A DNA stretch of 64,000 nucleotides. Source: G963676655 sp963676655. GTDB taxonomy: Bacteria; Verrucomicrobiota; Lentisphaeria; Victivallales; Victivallaceae. Made by a program: the position numbers and the translations under genes. The DNA lies in contig CAXXKX010000003.1 of NCBI GenBank assembly GCA_963676655.2, positions 868,001-932,000 of the forward strand, in the 5' to 3' direction. The notes under the pieces were generated by a model that was not told the DNA's origin, did no database searches, and saw only the letters and a list, made by a program, of their open reading frames with translations. Shown piece after piece: positions 1 to 8,863 of the stretch; positions within the stretch are counted from its first letter, which is position 1, and each line of letters opens with the position of its first letter.

Positions 1-1515
1 GTCGATGCTGAAAAAGGTCTTTTTTCACGAGAGGTAAAAACCTTTTGAGGAAAGGTTCTTTCCCTCTCGCGCTCTCCCTTTTCCAAACCTGATTATGTAC
101 TGTATAAAAGAACAGATCAAGCTTTCTGTAATCAAGGCGCAAAGCAGGTCGAATGACCGGAGCAACTTTCTAAGATTGAAGCCGCATCCGGCAAAGATGA
201 CATTGAGTTCATCGCCTTCTTGGCCTTTTAAACGATTACGGTTCAGACGGTTTTCCGCTTTGGCGTGACCGATGACCGGTTCTATCGCAGACCTTCGCCG
301 CCACCAGTAGCGCAGGGCTTCCGGCAACTTCTTGCGGAATCGATTAACTATTTGAATATCGCATGCGCCCTGATATTTATGACCGCGATATCCAAGGTCA
401 CATGCTGCCATTTCCGGCTCCCGTCCAATCAGTTTGGTTGTTTGCTTCAGGGCCGGACCCAATGTATTTCCATCGTAAGGCGTACCGGGAAAAGCCATTG
501 CTCCGACTATCCAATTACTTTTCGATGCGGTTACGAATCCCACTTTGCAGCCAAACTCGTAACGCTTGTGAGCCTTGCCTTTGGCGATGCATTCAACCTG
601 GGGCTCATGGATCGAATAAAGTTTATTTTTATCGGTTATTTTCTGTTCTAAGAGACGTTGTGCCAGCGTCAGGAGCTCTCTTAATTCAAGGTCGATGCAA
701 TCAGCTTTCCGCTCAATATCACGCATAGTTCGCCTGAGATATGTTCTGAGCTTTCTGGTCTCTTTCCTTGCTCGTTTCATCTGACGGGCCCGGGCATAAC
801 CGCTTTGTTTGCGCAGCGCTTTCTTGCCGTTGCGCTTGTAACTCTGACGCAGTTTGATATCGCGAACCTGGGCTGCGTTGACCAAACGTTCCCGCATCCG
901 GTCGTAAAGCCGAGAATCAGTCGGATAACGCACGTTTTTCTCCTGAACTGTGGTATCGACATTCACCCGTTTCAGCTCCGTACGCTTGATAAAACCCTCC
1001 TGCAATCCGGTTTTAATACTCTCCTCAAGCATTTTTTCCGCTCCGGCTTTACTCAGACGTTTACGCCAGCGCGTCATACTTGACGAATCCAGCGGCAATT
1101 CATGTTCAAAAAACTCGCCGCCGGTGAAATACTGCCAGTATGGATTTTCCAGCCACTCTTCAAGGACGCCCTCGTCACTCATGTCATAAGCATATTTCAG
1201 ATAATGCAGCCCGACCATCAAGCGCGTCGGTAAAGACGGACGACCGTTATCCGAACAGAAACATTCTTCCAAGCCTTCATCAAAACTTTGCCAGTTAATT
1301 GCATCGGCCAGTTTCACCAAAGAATGCCGTTCGGATACGATATCACGCAGAAAAGGTTTGAATAAATGTCCCTGACTGCTGTTTGAAACGCTGTTTTTCG
1401 TCATCATTTTGCAAGAAAACCTATACTATTAAATTGTTACCTTGCAATAATATATTATAAAATTCAAGCTTAACAAATTTATAGTAAACTATTTAATAGC
1501 TTTTTCAGTGTCGAC
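1..1515 (-). mobile_element. IS5-family-like insertion sequence
   Basis: Positions 1-17 and the reverse complement of 1499-1515 are imperfect terminal inverted repeats. Both begin GTCGA and share CTGAAAAAG, with about 14 of 17 bases matching. They flank a single transposase gene. The left end sits at the first base of the window, so the true end could lie a few bases further left and the target duplication cannot be checked. The element sits directly beside a truncated glycoside hydrolase gene, which suggests that it took part in the local rearrangement. Confidence 0.8.
25..1407 (-). CDS. IS5-family-type DDE transposase
   Basis: This 460-residue protein catalyses DNA cleavage and strand transfer for the surrounding insertion sequence. 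The N-terminal part (about residues 45-140) has the layout of the transposase InsH N-terminal domain, with a DNGRPSLPTRLMVGLHYLK segment. The first catalytic aspartate is likely in NVDTTVQEKN (about residue 150). A basic region rich in Arg/Lys follows, and the C-terminal part carries a YRGHKYQG and IEPVIGHAKAENRLNRNRL block typical of the third catalytic residue. The frame is open over the full length and there is no sign of decay. The exact IS subgroup is not resolved. Confidence 0.88.
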   Translation of the reverse strand: MMTKNSVSNSSQGHLFKPFLRDIVSERHSLVKLADAINWQSFDEGLEECFCSDNGRPSLPTRLMVGLHYLKYAYDMSDEGVLEEWLENPYWQYFTGGEFFEHELPLDSSSMTRWRKRLSKAGAEKMLEESIKTGLQEGFIKRTELKRVNVDTTVQEKNVRYPTDSRLYDRMRERLVNAAQVRDIKLRQSYKRNGKKALRKQSGYARARQMKRARKETRKLRTYLRRTMRDIERKADCIDLELRELLTLAQRLLEQKITDKNKLYSIHEPQVECIAKGKAHKRYEFGCKVGFVTASKSNWIVGAMAFPGTPYDGNTLGPALKQTTKLIGREPEMAACDLGYRGHKYQGACDIQIVNRFRKKLPEALRYWWRRRSAIEPVIGHAKAENRLNRNRLKGQEGDELNVIFAGCGFNLRKLLRSFDLLCALITESLICSFIQYIIRFGKGRAREGKNLSSKGFYLS

Positions 1516-1573
1516 TAATTATTTTGCCAATCAGGCAGTAGACAAAACAAAAATTAACAGAAAGTATTTTGAG

Positions 1574-1888
1574 ATGAAAAACACGGCATCAGGCCTTAAT
1601 GAACTGATCAACGGCATAACGCAAGGTTTTCTTGCTCCACGCGGCTATTTCAATTGCGCCGAGAGCATAGAACAAACCGGCAAAATGATTGATCTCAAGG
1701 TGAACTGGGTTGCATTATGCGTCAATCAGTTTCAGGAGACCTTCGGTTCCACCCGGATTTTCCCGGATAATTCACGGACCGTTTCCGATCGTGAACTGAT
1801 GACTCAAATCAATCGGCTGCATAAGGCTGGTGTTAGAGTTATGCTGAAACCGATGGTCGAACCGCTGGAGAGTCTCTGGCGCGGGTTC
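1574..1888 (+). pseudogene. 5' fragment of a GH113-like glycoside hydrolase
   Basis: From its ATG this frame encodes about 105 residues that closely match residues 1-105 of the intact hydrolase at 7674-8717. Shared blocks include APRG, NWVALCVNQFQE, RIFPDN, RTVSDREL and MLKPMVEPL. The similarity stops abruptly at WRGF, at about position 1888. From there the frame runs into the 3' end of the convergent hydrolase gene and carries on as unrelated antisense sequence to a stop at 2119. The catalytic half is missing, so this is a relic. The IS lies 58 bp upstream and has probably replaced the original promoter region. Confidence 0.85.
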
Positions 1889-4800
1889 TATGGAATTGCA
1901 TCTAGACGGATTAGTTTGATCTCGCCTGGAGCGAGTAAAACATTCAACCCCGATGTAGACAACTGTAAAGAAGTTGCTGTAGCGCTCGAGGCATCATCAG
2001 TCATATCAGTAATTCTCCATTTTTTCCTCAATCCAGTTTTGCTGAACATGATTGATGCCAAATGTTTTTTCCGTTTACTCCTGTTATCTGGTATGAAGCG
2101 TGATTTATCCTTCCAGTAAACAACCAGACATAATGTTTTTTTGTCGGCCAGTCTCCTCAGCGCCACTTTGATGTTTTTTGCTTGCGGCGAGGCTTTTATT
2201 TCTACTGGAGGCTTGCATCCGGTCCAGGCAATCATGTCTTTTAAGTCGCCTATATTTCTCCCCGTAACCGGTTCCCGTATCCACTGGACCATTCCGGCAC
2301 CATAAGGTTCCGGCGCTCCAGTTCCGAAAGCCCTATTGAAAGTCTTTTTCAGCAGCCATGTTTCATTGCCCTCGGAATCATATTTGCCTGTTTTGCCTTG
2401 GAGAATTAATTTCCCTCCGCTCCGTACATACTCTATAAGGCGTTTACAGGCGTTTCTGTTCATAACAGGAGATTCCAGAAAATATATTGCGGCATATTTT
2501 TTGAGGGATTCCATCGAGCTTGAATCCGTAACAAATGCATTTTGATATGATTTTGCCGCAAACTGCCAGATTTCTCCAAATTGATATGTGTTCATCTGGG
2601 CCCAGTCTCCCCACATGAACGACCTGGAGTGATTTATGAGACTCTTAACTCCCAGTCCTATGGCTAATCCTGATTCGACAACAGTGCTTCCGGTTCCGAT
2701 ACGGTTGAATATATCCAGCAGTTTTTTTGCTTTTCTCACCGTATTTATCGTGGCCATATGATGTTTTGAATAATACCGTCCCCACTGAATATTGATACCG
2801 CCGCTCCAGGCCCCATAACCTAATTTATTGAAAAGCGTCGTCATGATTTCGTGTCCGTGCGGAGGTACTCCAGACGGTTCGGTATCTATTGCAACTCCGG
2901 CCTGTGCGCATAACGATTCCATTACAGGGCAAAACATTGATTCTCCAGCTCCGAAACATATTGTAGCCTTATATTTTTTGAATAACGGCAGAATTAGATT
3001 CGGATCCCCCGAACCGTTGACTGCATATTGACATATTTCCTTGACCTTATCCAGTTCGCGAACAGCGCGGAAGGTCCGTTCCAATGTCTTTCCGACCAGT
3101 GCCTGTTTGACCGCTTCGAATTTCAACCAGGCGGGGCGCAGGTCCAACTGATCGGAAAAGATTGGCTGTGGAGGCTGTGCGCCCAAAACTGTTGCCATAT
3201 TGTCGCTGTAATCACAAATATATCTGTTTGTCGCAGAGTCGCTCCACATGGTTTCTATTCCTTGTGAAAAGTTCCAGCCTGCGATTGCTTTTTCATCCTT
3301 ATAGCGGGCGACAATCGTCCGGATGGTTTTTATATATGCATCAACGGTTCGTTTGGACGCCAGTGTATAGTGACGGATATATGAATAGTCATAAAGTCGC
3401 GCCATATAGCCCTGGTCAATTTGTTCATCATACCATAACCATGACGGCAAATGGTCCATGTGGGCCCATAATGTCAGGAATATCGGTACTTTTGCTGCGG
3501 CTGCCGTTTTTAGTCGACGATCTAATATCCGGAACTGGTAAAATCCCTTGAGCGGTTCCAGTTCGTCCCAGTAGGAACAGGCGAATGCACTGGCCCCGTG
3601 GTCTTTTATATAATTGATGAAACTGTTGAACCCTTGATCCTGTGAACTTAACAGACTTCTGTAATCGGTTTCCTTAAGCCATACGGCGGATATTGGCGGA
3701 AAATTGCCCCCGAGATTCGGTGGAGATAATTTCCCGTTAACCATAACCAGGCAAGTCCGTTCATCTTTTACAATATCGCCATCTGATGCCTTTAATTTCA
3801 GTTTATATAATTCCGGCCCTTTCAACTCTGATTTGACCGGGATGGTGATATTTGTACTTGTATTGCTCCGGGGGAAAGGAATATTACCGTCTTCAACGTG
3901 TTTTCCCAGCGCATTAATGAGATTCCATTTAATATTTTTTGCCCTTCCGGTATTTTTCACCTTTATTACAATAGTTCCGTCGGATTTGTTATATGCTGCG
4001 TTTAATGTGGCCTCATTGGGTCCGAAACTGTCGAAGGGAGCTCCGGAATATTGGTTTATTTGACATGCCTTGAAATTTTTTCTCACTAAATAAGATAACA
4101 GCATACAACTTCTCAAGTCATCGGTTTTTCCAAAGGTCTTTATTCGCAGCCAGTAATTTCCTACAGGTAAAACTGGTAATGCCAGGGAGGAGTATTTACT
4201 GGTCATACATTTTGAAAGATCAATGTTGCCACCGTCAATTATCTTGTTCTCCTCGTCGGTAATCTGCCAAGCCATTTTTGCCGGGTTTTTATCCTGATTC
4301 GTCAACAGCATGATAGGGACCGAGGGAACTTCGCTTACCTCTTCATATGAGACTCTAAAGCCGCAATATGATCCTCGCCAACTATTGGTTTCATCGACAT
4401 CACGTACCGACCAACTATAGGCTGCATTGCCGCTGTGGGTCGTATTTACTCCAATTTCACCAAAACACAACTTTCCGTCGAATCCTGCCGGCAATGTCAA
4501 TATCCATCCCCTGAAAATACACTTTCCACTAGCTGGATTATGCCCCAGTTCTCTTGCGGCGTCTCCGGTGTCAGGCAGAGCTAGCGCTCTTCTTGTCCAA
4601 AAGTCATAACAAATTCGCGGCGCTGGATAGGAACATATTCTACCATCAGGAAGTTCAAACACGCCTTCGACTTTTTTTACTCTGGACCTGCTTAGCAGCC
4701 AGTATGAAAGACTGGTTGCCTGACTGGGAATAGTACAAGTCGTCTTGAGCCAGACTGTCATGCCTTTACCGGTTGAAAATCTGAGATCCCATGCATTACC

Positions 4801-5016
4801 TTTCATGGCACTGCCGTTTTCCAATAGCCTGGCGTCAACCTTTCCGCTTCCGGAAATAATGGCATAGAATACCTTATCTGTATTCCTGAAACTGGGATGA
4901 TATTGCCAGTGCGAAGTAACTACTGCAGAGGAACGGTCTGTGTCGGCGGTTCCCTGGAGGCATAAGGTCACCATATTCAAGACAATAAGCAGTAGGCTGC
5001 ATTTATTGGTAATCAT
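1888..5016 (-). CDS. Large secreted GH42-like (clan GH-A) glycoside hydrolase
   Basis: The protein is 1042 residues long from an ATG at 5016, chosen because AAGGAG lies nine bases upstream and a hydrophobic signal peptide (LLLIVLNMVTLCL) follows at once. It has an N-terminal beta-rich half, a TIM-barrel region with YWDELEPLKGFYQF (about residue 487) and GWNFSQGIETMWSD (about 585), then a Rossmann-like segment with a GGKLILQG motif (about 880). This layout recalls GH42 beta-galactosidases with their trimerisation domain, but the substrate cannot be read from the sequence. It is a full-length paralogue of the gene at 8864-12034. A longer in-frame start with its own ribosome site exists near 5143. 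The 3' end touches the hydrolase relic. Confidence 0.75.
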   Translation of the reverse strand: MITNKCSLLLIVLNMVTLCLQGTADTDRSSAVVTSHWQYHPSFRNTDKVFYAIISGSGKVDARLLENGSAMKGNAWDLRFSTGKGMTVWLKTTCTIPSQATSLSYWLLSRSRVKKVEGVFELPDGRICSYPAPRICYDFWTRRALALPDTGDAARELGHNPASGKCIFRGWILTLPAGFDGKLCFGEIGVNTTHSGNAAYSWSVRDVDETNSWRGSYCGFRVSYEEVSEVPSVPIMLLTNQDKNPAKMAWQITDEENKIIDGGNIDLSKCMTSKYSSLALPVLPVGNYWLRIKTFGKTDDLRSCMLLSYLVRKNFKACQINQYSGAPFDSFGPNEATLNAAYNKSDGTIVIKVKNTGRAKNIKWNLINALGKHVEDGNIPFPRSNTSTNITIPVKSELKGPELYKLKLKASDGDIVKDERTCLVMVNGKLSPPNLGGNFPPISAVWLKETDYRSLLSSQDQGFNSFINYIKDHGASAFACSYWDELEPLKGFYQFRILDRRLKTAAAAKVPIFLTLWAHMDHLPSWLWYDEQIDQGYMARLYDYSYIRHYTLASKRTVDAYIKTIRTIVARYKDEKAIAGWNFSQGIETMWSDSATNRYICDYSDNMATVLGAQPPQPIFSDQLDLRPAWLKFEAVKQALVGKTLERTFRAVRELDKVKEICQYAVNGSGDPNLILPLFKKYKATICFGAGESMFCPVMESLCAQAGVAIDTEPSGVPPHGHEIMTTLFNKLGYGAWSGGINIQWGRYYSKHHMATINTVRKAKKLLDIFNRIGTGSTVVESGLAIGLGVKSLINHSRSFMWGDWAQMNTYQFGEIWQFAAKSYQNAFVTDSSSMESLKKYAAIYFLESPVMNRNACKRLIEYVRSGGKLILQGKTGKYDSEGNETWLLKKTFNRAFGTGAPEPYGAGMVQWIREPVTGRNIGDLKDMIAWTGCKPPVEIKASPQAKNIKVALRRLADKKTLCLVVYWKDKSRFIPDNRSKRKKHLASIMFSKTGLRKKWRITDMTDDASSATATSLQLSTSGLNVLLAPGEIKLIRLDAIP

Positions 5017-5570
5017 ACAGATAGTCTCCTTGTGATAAGCAGTGGAAGTCGATGCGTAACCTTTTAGCTTAGAAAAGTTGTTTCTTCCGAAAAAACTCGA
5101 CATTTTTTCGGACCGACTGTTTTGTTGTTCGTGTTTCATCATTCTTTTTTGACCTCCTTGAATTTTTTTATATTGACAAATCAACACTCGGAACAACGCC
5201 CGCCGAAATCACGGCAGAAAGACACCATTCCGTTCTTCACCACGGAAGCGTTCCTGTTGTCCTGATTGTTTTGCGTGCCGTTATTCATTGACAAAATCTC
5301 TGGTTTCGGTTGTATTGTTCCAGGCGTTTTTACGGTTTCATGGCTGGCGGAAAACAGACCGGACCGTATGGGAATTTTTCCCGTCAACATCCCCCGGGCT
5401 GTTTTTCCGTGTTTCCAGCCATCCTTATTCAGCCTCAACTTTCTCAAGCTGAAAGCTTACGTCGATGCTTGTCTGAAAATCCCTTATCGTTCGAAGAAAC
5501 AAGCCGACCAGGAACGGCAGAAGCCGTACAATCCGTTATTAGTTATGACGGGAAAAATCCAAGTATTGCA
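5017..5570. other. Intergenic leader region of the large hydrolase gene
   Basis: No convincing independent gene is seen. On the minus strand an 88-codon frame (5181-5447) is followed by frames that join the hydrolase gene. A second strong ribosome site (AAGGAGGTC) precedes an in-frame ATG near 5143, and this would add about 42 polar residues before the signal peptide. The translated pieces (SSFFGRNNF, VSFCRDFGG) look like leader peptides or conserved repeated upstream sequence rather than a domain. I cannot assign a function. Confidence 0.4.
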
Positions 5571-6203
5571 TTAATTATAATTATAATGCCACTCGTAGTC
5601 CTTTATACTTTTGTGGCGGATTGCCTCCACGTGACCGTCGACGAACCAGGAGGAAGTGGCCTGATTGTGGGGGAATGATGTTCCATCTGAATATAGTGGA
5701 TAGACATTGACCGTAACCGGATATTGCCAGCGACCGCCTTCAAATGATTTCCCGGAATCGTGCCGTTCCACCAGTGCAATACATGTCGAGGGCCTGCGAA
5801 ATGTGGTGAGTCTCTTGCCGCTGGCTTCGGTGTCATATCCCCAGTCCTCCGTTCCGGGAACCCCATAGGAAAGGGGCCTGTAGGTGGTACCAACTGTAGA
5901 GCCCGTGCGTTTCAGCACATCTTTTGGACAGGTGAATATTTTATCGTTTTTCAGGTAATCTCCATAGATTTTCTGCTGCCAGGTATTGTTCCAGTTGGTG
6001 TTTTCGGGGAAATACGCATTGTAGTCCTGGGCATACATAGTCCAACTCAAGCCTATATTCTTGACGTTAGACAGACAACTTGCCCCTTGTGCTACATCAC
6101 GAGCTTTGCTCAATGCTGGTAACAGCATAGCTGCCAGGATAGCGATGATGGCGATCACCACCAAGAGCTCTATGAGTGTGAAACTGTTGCTTTTCGTCTT
6201 CAT
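5571..6203 (-). CDS. Pseudopilin with prepilin N-terminus and H-x9-DGH tail
   Basis: This 210-residue protein begins MKTKSNSFTLIELL, a short positively charged leader followed by the FTLIELLVVIAIIAIL helix recognised by prepilin peptidase. The globular part has paired cysteines (SCLSNVKNIG, FTCPKD) and a C-terminal HNQATSSWFVDGH motif, as in the prepilin-type processing-associated H-X9-DG family. It would be inserted in the inner membrane and assembled in a type II secretion-like pseudopilus. The start at 6203 has AAGGA eight bases upstream. The frame also stays open upstream into a truncated reductase gene, so a fused translation product is possible. It is closely related to the pseudopilin at 12126-12752. 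Confidence 0.88.
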   Translation of the reverse strand: MKTKSNSFTLIELLVVIAIIAILAAMLLPALSKARDVAQGASCLSNVKNIGLSWTMYAQDYNAYFPENTNWNNTWQQKIYGDYLKNDKIFTCPKDVLKRTGSTVGTTYRPLSYGVPGTEDWGYDTEASGKRLTTFRRPSTCIALVERHDSGKSFEGGRWQYPVTVNVYPLYSDGTSFPHNQATSSWFVDGHVEAIRHKSIKDYEWHYNYN

Positions 6204-6641
6204 CTTCGATTCCTTTTTTTTATGTTCTCCTGTATCCAACCGGATATCCGGAAGTATGGGAATACGTCTGGCCGGGAGCGGTCCGGCCGATACCGGGCGA
6301 CCGCGTCCCAGCGCCCCGTAGCGGACGCTGCCGTTGGAGAAGATCAAACCGGCATCTTCGGTCATATTGGCTACGCGACACAGCACCATCGGGGCGAAAA
6401 CGTCATTGATATTGTCGTACCCCATATGCGGGTAGCCGCCGAAGAACGTTCCTTCCTCAATCCCGCGCAGCAACCCTCGGTGGAGCCGGAATCCCAAGCC
6501 GATCATACTTTGGGCTTCCGGCAGGATATAGCGCGGGTCCATTTGGGCTGGAGCCTCCTCATAGCGGTCCATGCTGCTGATGCCGACTAAATCGGCCCCA
6601 TAGTCCATTGCGAATTTTTTGATTTTTTCCGAAGTATACAT
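6204..6641 (-). pseudogene. N-terminal fragment of a QueG-like iron-sulfur reductase
   Basis: From an ATG with a good ribosome site (GGAGG, eight bases away) the frame encodes about 140 residues. They match the start of epoxyqueuosine-reductase-like proteins: FAMDYGADLVGISSMDRYE, then SMIGLGFRLHRG, GIEEGT and a YDNINDVFAPMVL block. It ends near PDIRLD, before the cysteine-rich ferredoxin-like part, and runs on in frame into the pseudopilin. The iron-sulfur domain is gone, so the enzyme cannot be functional. The intact promoter and start suggest that it may still be translated as part of a fusion. Confidence 0.7.
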
Positions 6642-6722
6642 TAATGTTTTCCTCCGTTAGGCTGATGCGTTTTGCGCCGGTTGCCCGTTTGACTTATAGG
6701 GTTTGTATATAAAAGTTAATTA

Positions 6723-6888
6723 TTTCATAATGTGAAACTTTAATTTCATATTAAAATAATACATCATGTAGCGGGAAATGTCAAGTACCCGGAGTTTTTT
6801 TTTGACAAATATGTGTAATTTCTGTTGACAAATGCAGAAAATAACCTATATTTTCTTAATGGAAAACCTTAATTTCTTATAGTGAAAT
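6723..6888. promoter_or_regulatory. Two copies of a TTTCA/TGAAA operator-like motif
   Basis: Positions 6723-6750 and 6861-6888 each hold three alternating half-sites of the form TTTC(A) and TGAAA. They share the core GAAA-n-C-n-TTAATTTC followed by TTATA or ATA. The first copy sits nearer the reductase-pseudopilin start and the second lies between the -10 box and the start of the IclR gene. A palindromic site repeated on both sides of a divergent promoter beside an IclR gene suggests autoregulation and control of the flanking gene. Confidence 0.5.
6825..6852 (+). promoter_or_regulatory. Predicted promoter of the IclR gene
   Basis: TTGACA at 6825-6830 and TATATT at 6847-6852 are separated by 16 bases, 43 bases before the ATG at 6896. 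A second TTGACA lies at 6802-6807. The second operator-like repeat begins just after the -10 box. Confidence 0.5.
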
Positions 6889-6895
6889 AATAATT

Positions 6896-7639
6896 ATGGA
6901 TAATATTCAAGTAATTGAACGGGCATTCAAACTTCTCGAAGCAGTGGCGCAGGATACGTCCCGCCCCCATACGTTAAGTGAATTGGTCCAGGTTTCTAGG
7001 TTGAACCCCGCCACTGCGGCCAGGATAGTCCGGACCCTGAGCAATCTCGGTTATCTGGAGCAACTGGGCCGGAAAACCGGTTATGTGCTCGGACGGATGG
7101 CGTTCAGCCTGACCGAGGGGAATGATTTTACGTTGCCGCTGGTGGATGCGGCTAAGCCGCTGATGGAGAATTTTACCGATCGTACCGGGGAGTATATCTG
7201 TATTTCCGGACTGCGCGATGGACAGCGGGTGATCTATCATTATATTTTATCAACCAAACCGGTACAGGTCTACGGTCCGATTGTTCACGTTGAGACGCCT
7301 TACCGCAGTCTTTCCGGGCGAATGCTGCTGGCTGGACTGACGGTTGAAGAACAACGCGGTTATGTCAGGAAAAATGGTATGCCGGGAGAGTTCTGGCCGG
7401 AAATAACCGATGAAGCACAGTTGATGCGTAACCTGTCCGAGATCAGTAAACAGAAACGAATTGTGGATATCAATGTGGAACTTACCACTATTGTCGTCTC
7501 GGTTAGTGACGGCAATAAAATAGTTGCCGCAGTCGGAACTTACCTTCCCTCTTATCGCTATAAGGGAGAGCACCGTAGAACTATTTTGGAATTACTAGAT
7601 GAGATGCCGGGCCGAATCATTGAGAAGCCCAAATCATAA
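6896..7639 (+). CDS. IclR-family transcriptional regulator
   Basis: This 247-residue protein has the two-domain layout of IclR regulators. An N-terminal winged helix (IQVIERAFKLLEAVA, then LSELVQVSRLNPATAARIVRTLSNLGYLEQ at about residues 28-57) binds DNA. The effector-binding domain (about residues 75-240) should sense a small molecule. The length is typical for the family. It is transcribed away from the reductase-pseudopilin pair and lies 34 bp upstream of the glycoside hydrolase gene, so the two probably form an operon and the inducer may be a sugar product. Repeated palindromes around its promoter suggest autoregulation. Confidence 0.9.
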   Translation: MDNIQVIERAFKLLEAVAQDTSRPHTLSELVQVSRLNPATAARIVRTLSNLGYLEQLGRKTGYVLGRMAFSLTEGNDFTLPLVDAAKPLMENFTDRTGEYICISGLRDGQRVIYHYILSTKPVQVYGPIVHVETPYRSLSGRMLLAGLTVEEQRGYVRKNGMPGEFWPEITDEAQLMRNLSEISKQKRIVDINVELTTIVVSVSDGNKIVAAVGTYLPSYRYKGEHRRTILELLDEMPGRIIEKPKS

Positions 7640-7673
7640 TAATAGTCAATAATAACGCAACAGGAATGACGAC

Positions 7674-8717
7674 ATGGAACGGAATTCATTTGACATTAAA
7701 GAATTAATAAACGGCATGACTCAGGGGTTTTTAGCGCCGCGCGGGCATTTTTTTACGTGCAAGGGCCAGACCCAGACCCGGGAGATCATCGAACTCGGCA
7801 TCAACTGGGTGGCGCTCTGCGTCAACCAGTTTCAAGAAAATATTGCGTCTACCAGGATATTCCCCGACAACCGCCGGACCGTGTCCGACCGTGAACTCGT
7901 TAAACAGATCGGGCGGCTGCATCATGCCGGAATAAAAGTAATGCTCAAGCCGATGGTCGAACCCTTGGACAGCATCTGGCGCGGATTTATCCGGCAATAT
8001 ACCGGCAATATCATCGCCGAAGTGAAAACGGATACGGTATCAGCGTGGTTCGATTCCTACCGGCAAATGATCAGGCGATATGCTGAAATCGCAGAGGAAA
8101 CAGGCTGTGAGATGTTTTGCATTGGTTGCGAACTTGACGGGATGGAATGCCATGATGAGCATTGGCGGCAGACAATTGCAATGACGCGCGATATATATAC
8201 CGGCCCGATTACGTATAACCTGACGATGAATATAACCGATTTTGTCGACAACAGAAGCTGGATGTCGTTACTGGATATCGTCGGGGTCAGCGGTTATTTC
8301 AAAGTGGTCCCGAATGATCACAGCAGTTCACTGGAAGAAATGGTTGCAGGCTGGCAACCATGGAAAGAAAAATTGCAAGCATTCTCCAAATGGCTGGGCA
8401 AACCGTTGTTTTTTGCGGAAACCGGAGCCAGACCGATGGTCGGAGCCGGAGGGATAACCGGTGATTTCTGGGTCGACGGCGCGGTTTATTCCGAACAGGA
8501 ACAAACGGATTATTATCTGTCGACCTACCGGGCTCTAGCGGCGGAAGACTGGTTTTACGGTTGCATATGGTGGAAGTGGGATGAACATCAGCATCGACCG
8601 GGCTATTATCTGGCGGACGGCCATTATATCGGCTGTGAACCAACGCCTGGAATGCAGCAGGCAATGCGCCAATGGTGCTCTCAACCAGTCGGAAGCAAAG
8701 CTCCAATATTATTATGA
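7674..8717 (+). CDS. GH113-like clan GH-A glycoside hydrolase
   Basis: This 347-residue protein has no obvious signal peptide, so it is probably cytoplasmic. The sequence follows the GH113 (beta-mannanase) pattern. It has VMLKPMVEPLDSIWRGF near residue 90, FCIGCELDG with the likely acid/base glutamate near 152, LDIVGVSGYF near 200, FAETGARP with the likely nucleophile near 250, and CIWWKWDEH near 300. It probably cleaves oligosaccharides released by the neighbouring secreted enzymes, but the substrate is not certain. It follows the IclR gene in the same direction. A truncated paralogue lies at 1574-1888. Clan membership is more certain than family. Confidence 0.75.
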   Translation: MERNSFDIKELINGMTQGFLAPRGHFFTCKGQTQTREIIELGINWVALCVNQFQENIASTRIFPDNRRTVSDRELVKQIGRLHHAGIKVMLKPMVEPLDSIWRGFIRQYTGNIIAEVKTDTVSAWFDSYRQMIRRYAEIAEETGCEMFCIGCELDGMECHDEHWRQTIAMTRDIYTGPITYNLTMNITDFVDNRSWMSLLDIVGVSGYFKVVPNDHSSSLEEMVAGWQPWKEKLQAFSKWLGKPLFFAETGARPMVGAGGITGDFWVDGAVYSEQEQTDYYLSTYRALAAEDWFYGCIWWKWDEHQHRPGYYLADGHYIGCEPTPGMQQAMRQWCSQPVGSKAPILL

Positions 8718-8863
8718 AGAATCACATAACAGAACATTCCTGCCCCGCCAGAAACTTATATCTAAGACAAAATACAATAGTCATCAATTCGACATGATAT
8801 CCTGTAAGGCCATGCCTGGAAAAGACTTGAGCAACGCAGGCATCAGGACGTGACTGACATTGC

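Noticed and set aside
1888..2119. Extension of the plus-strand frame of the GH113-like fragment beyond 1888
   Set aside because: It is antisense to the 3' end of the large hydrolase gene and lacks similarity to the intact paralogue after WRGF.
5181..5447. 88-codon minus-strand frame
   Set aside because: It has no recognisable domain and lies in a leader region next to a frame with the real signal peptide. Kept only as part of the intergenic description.
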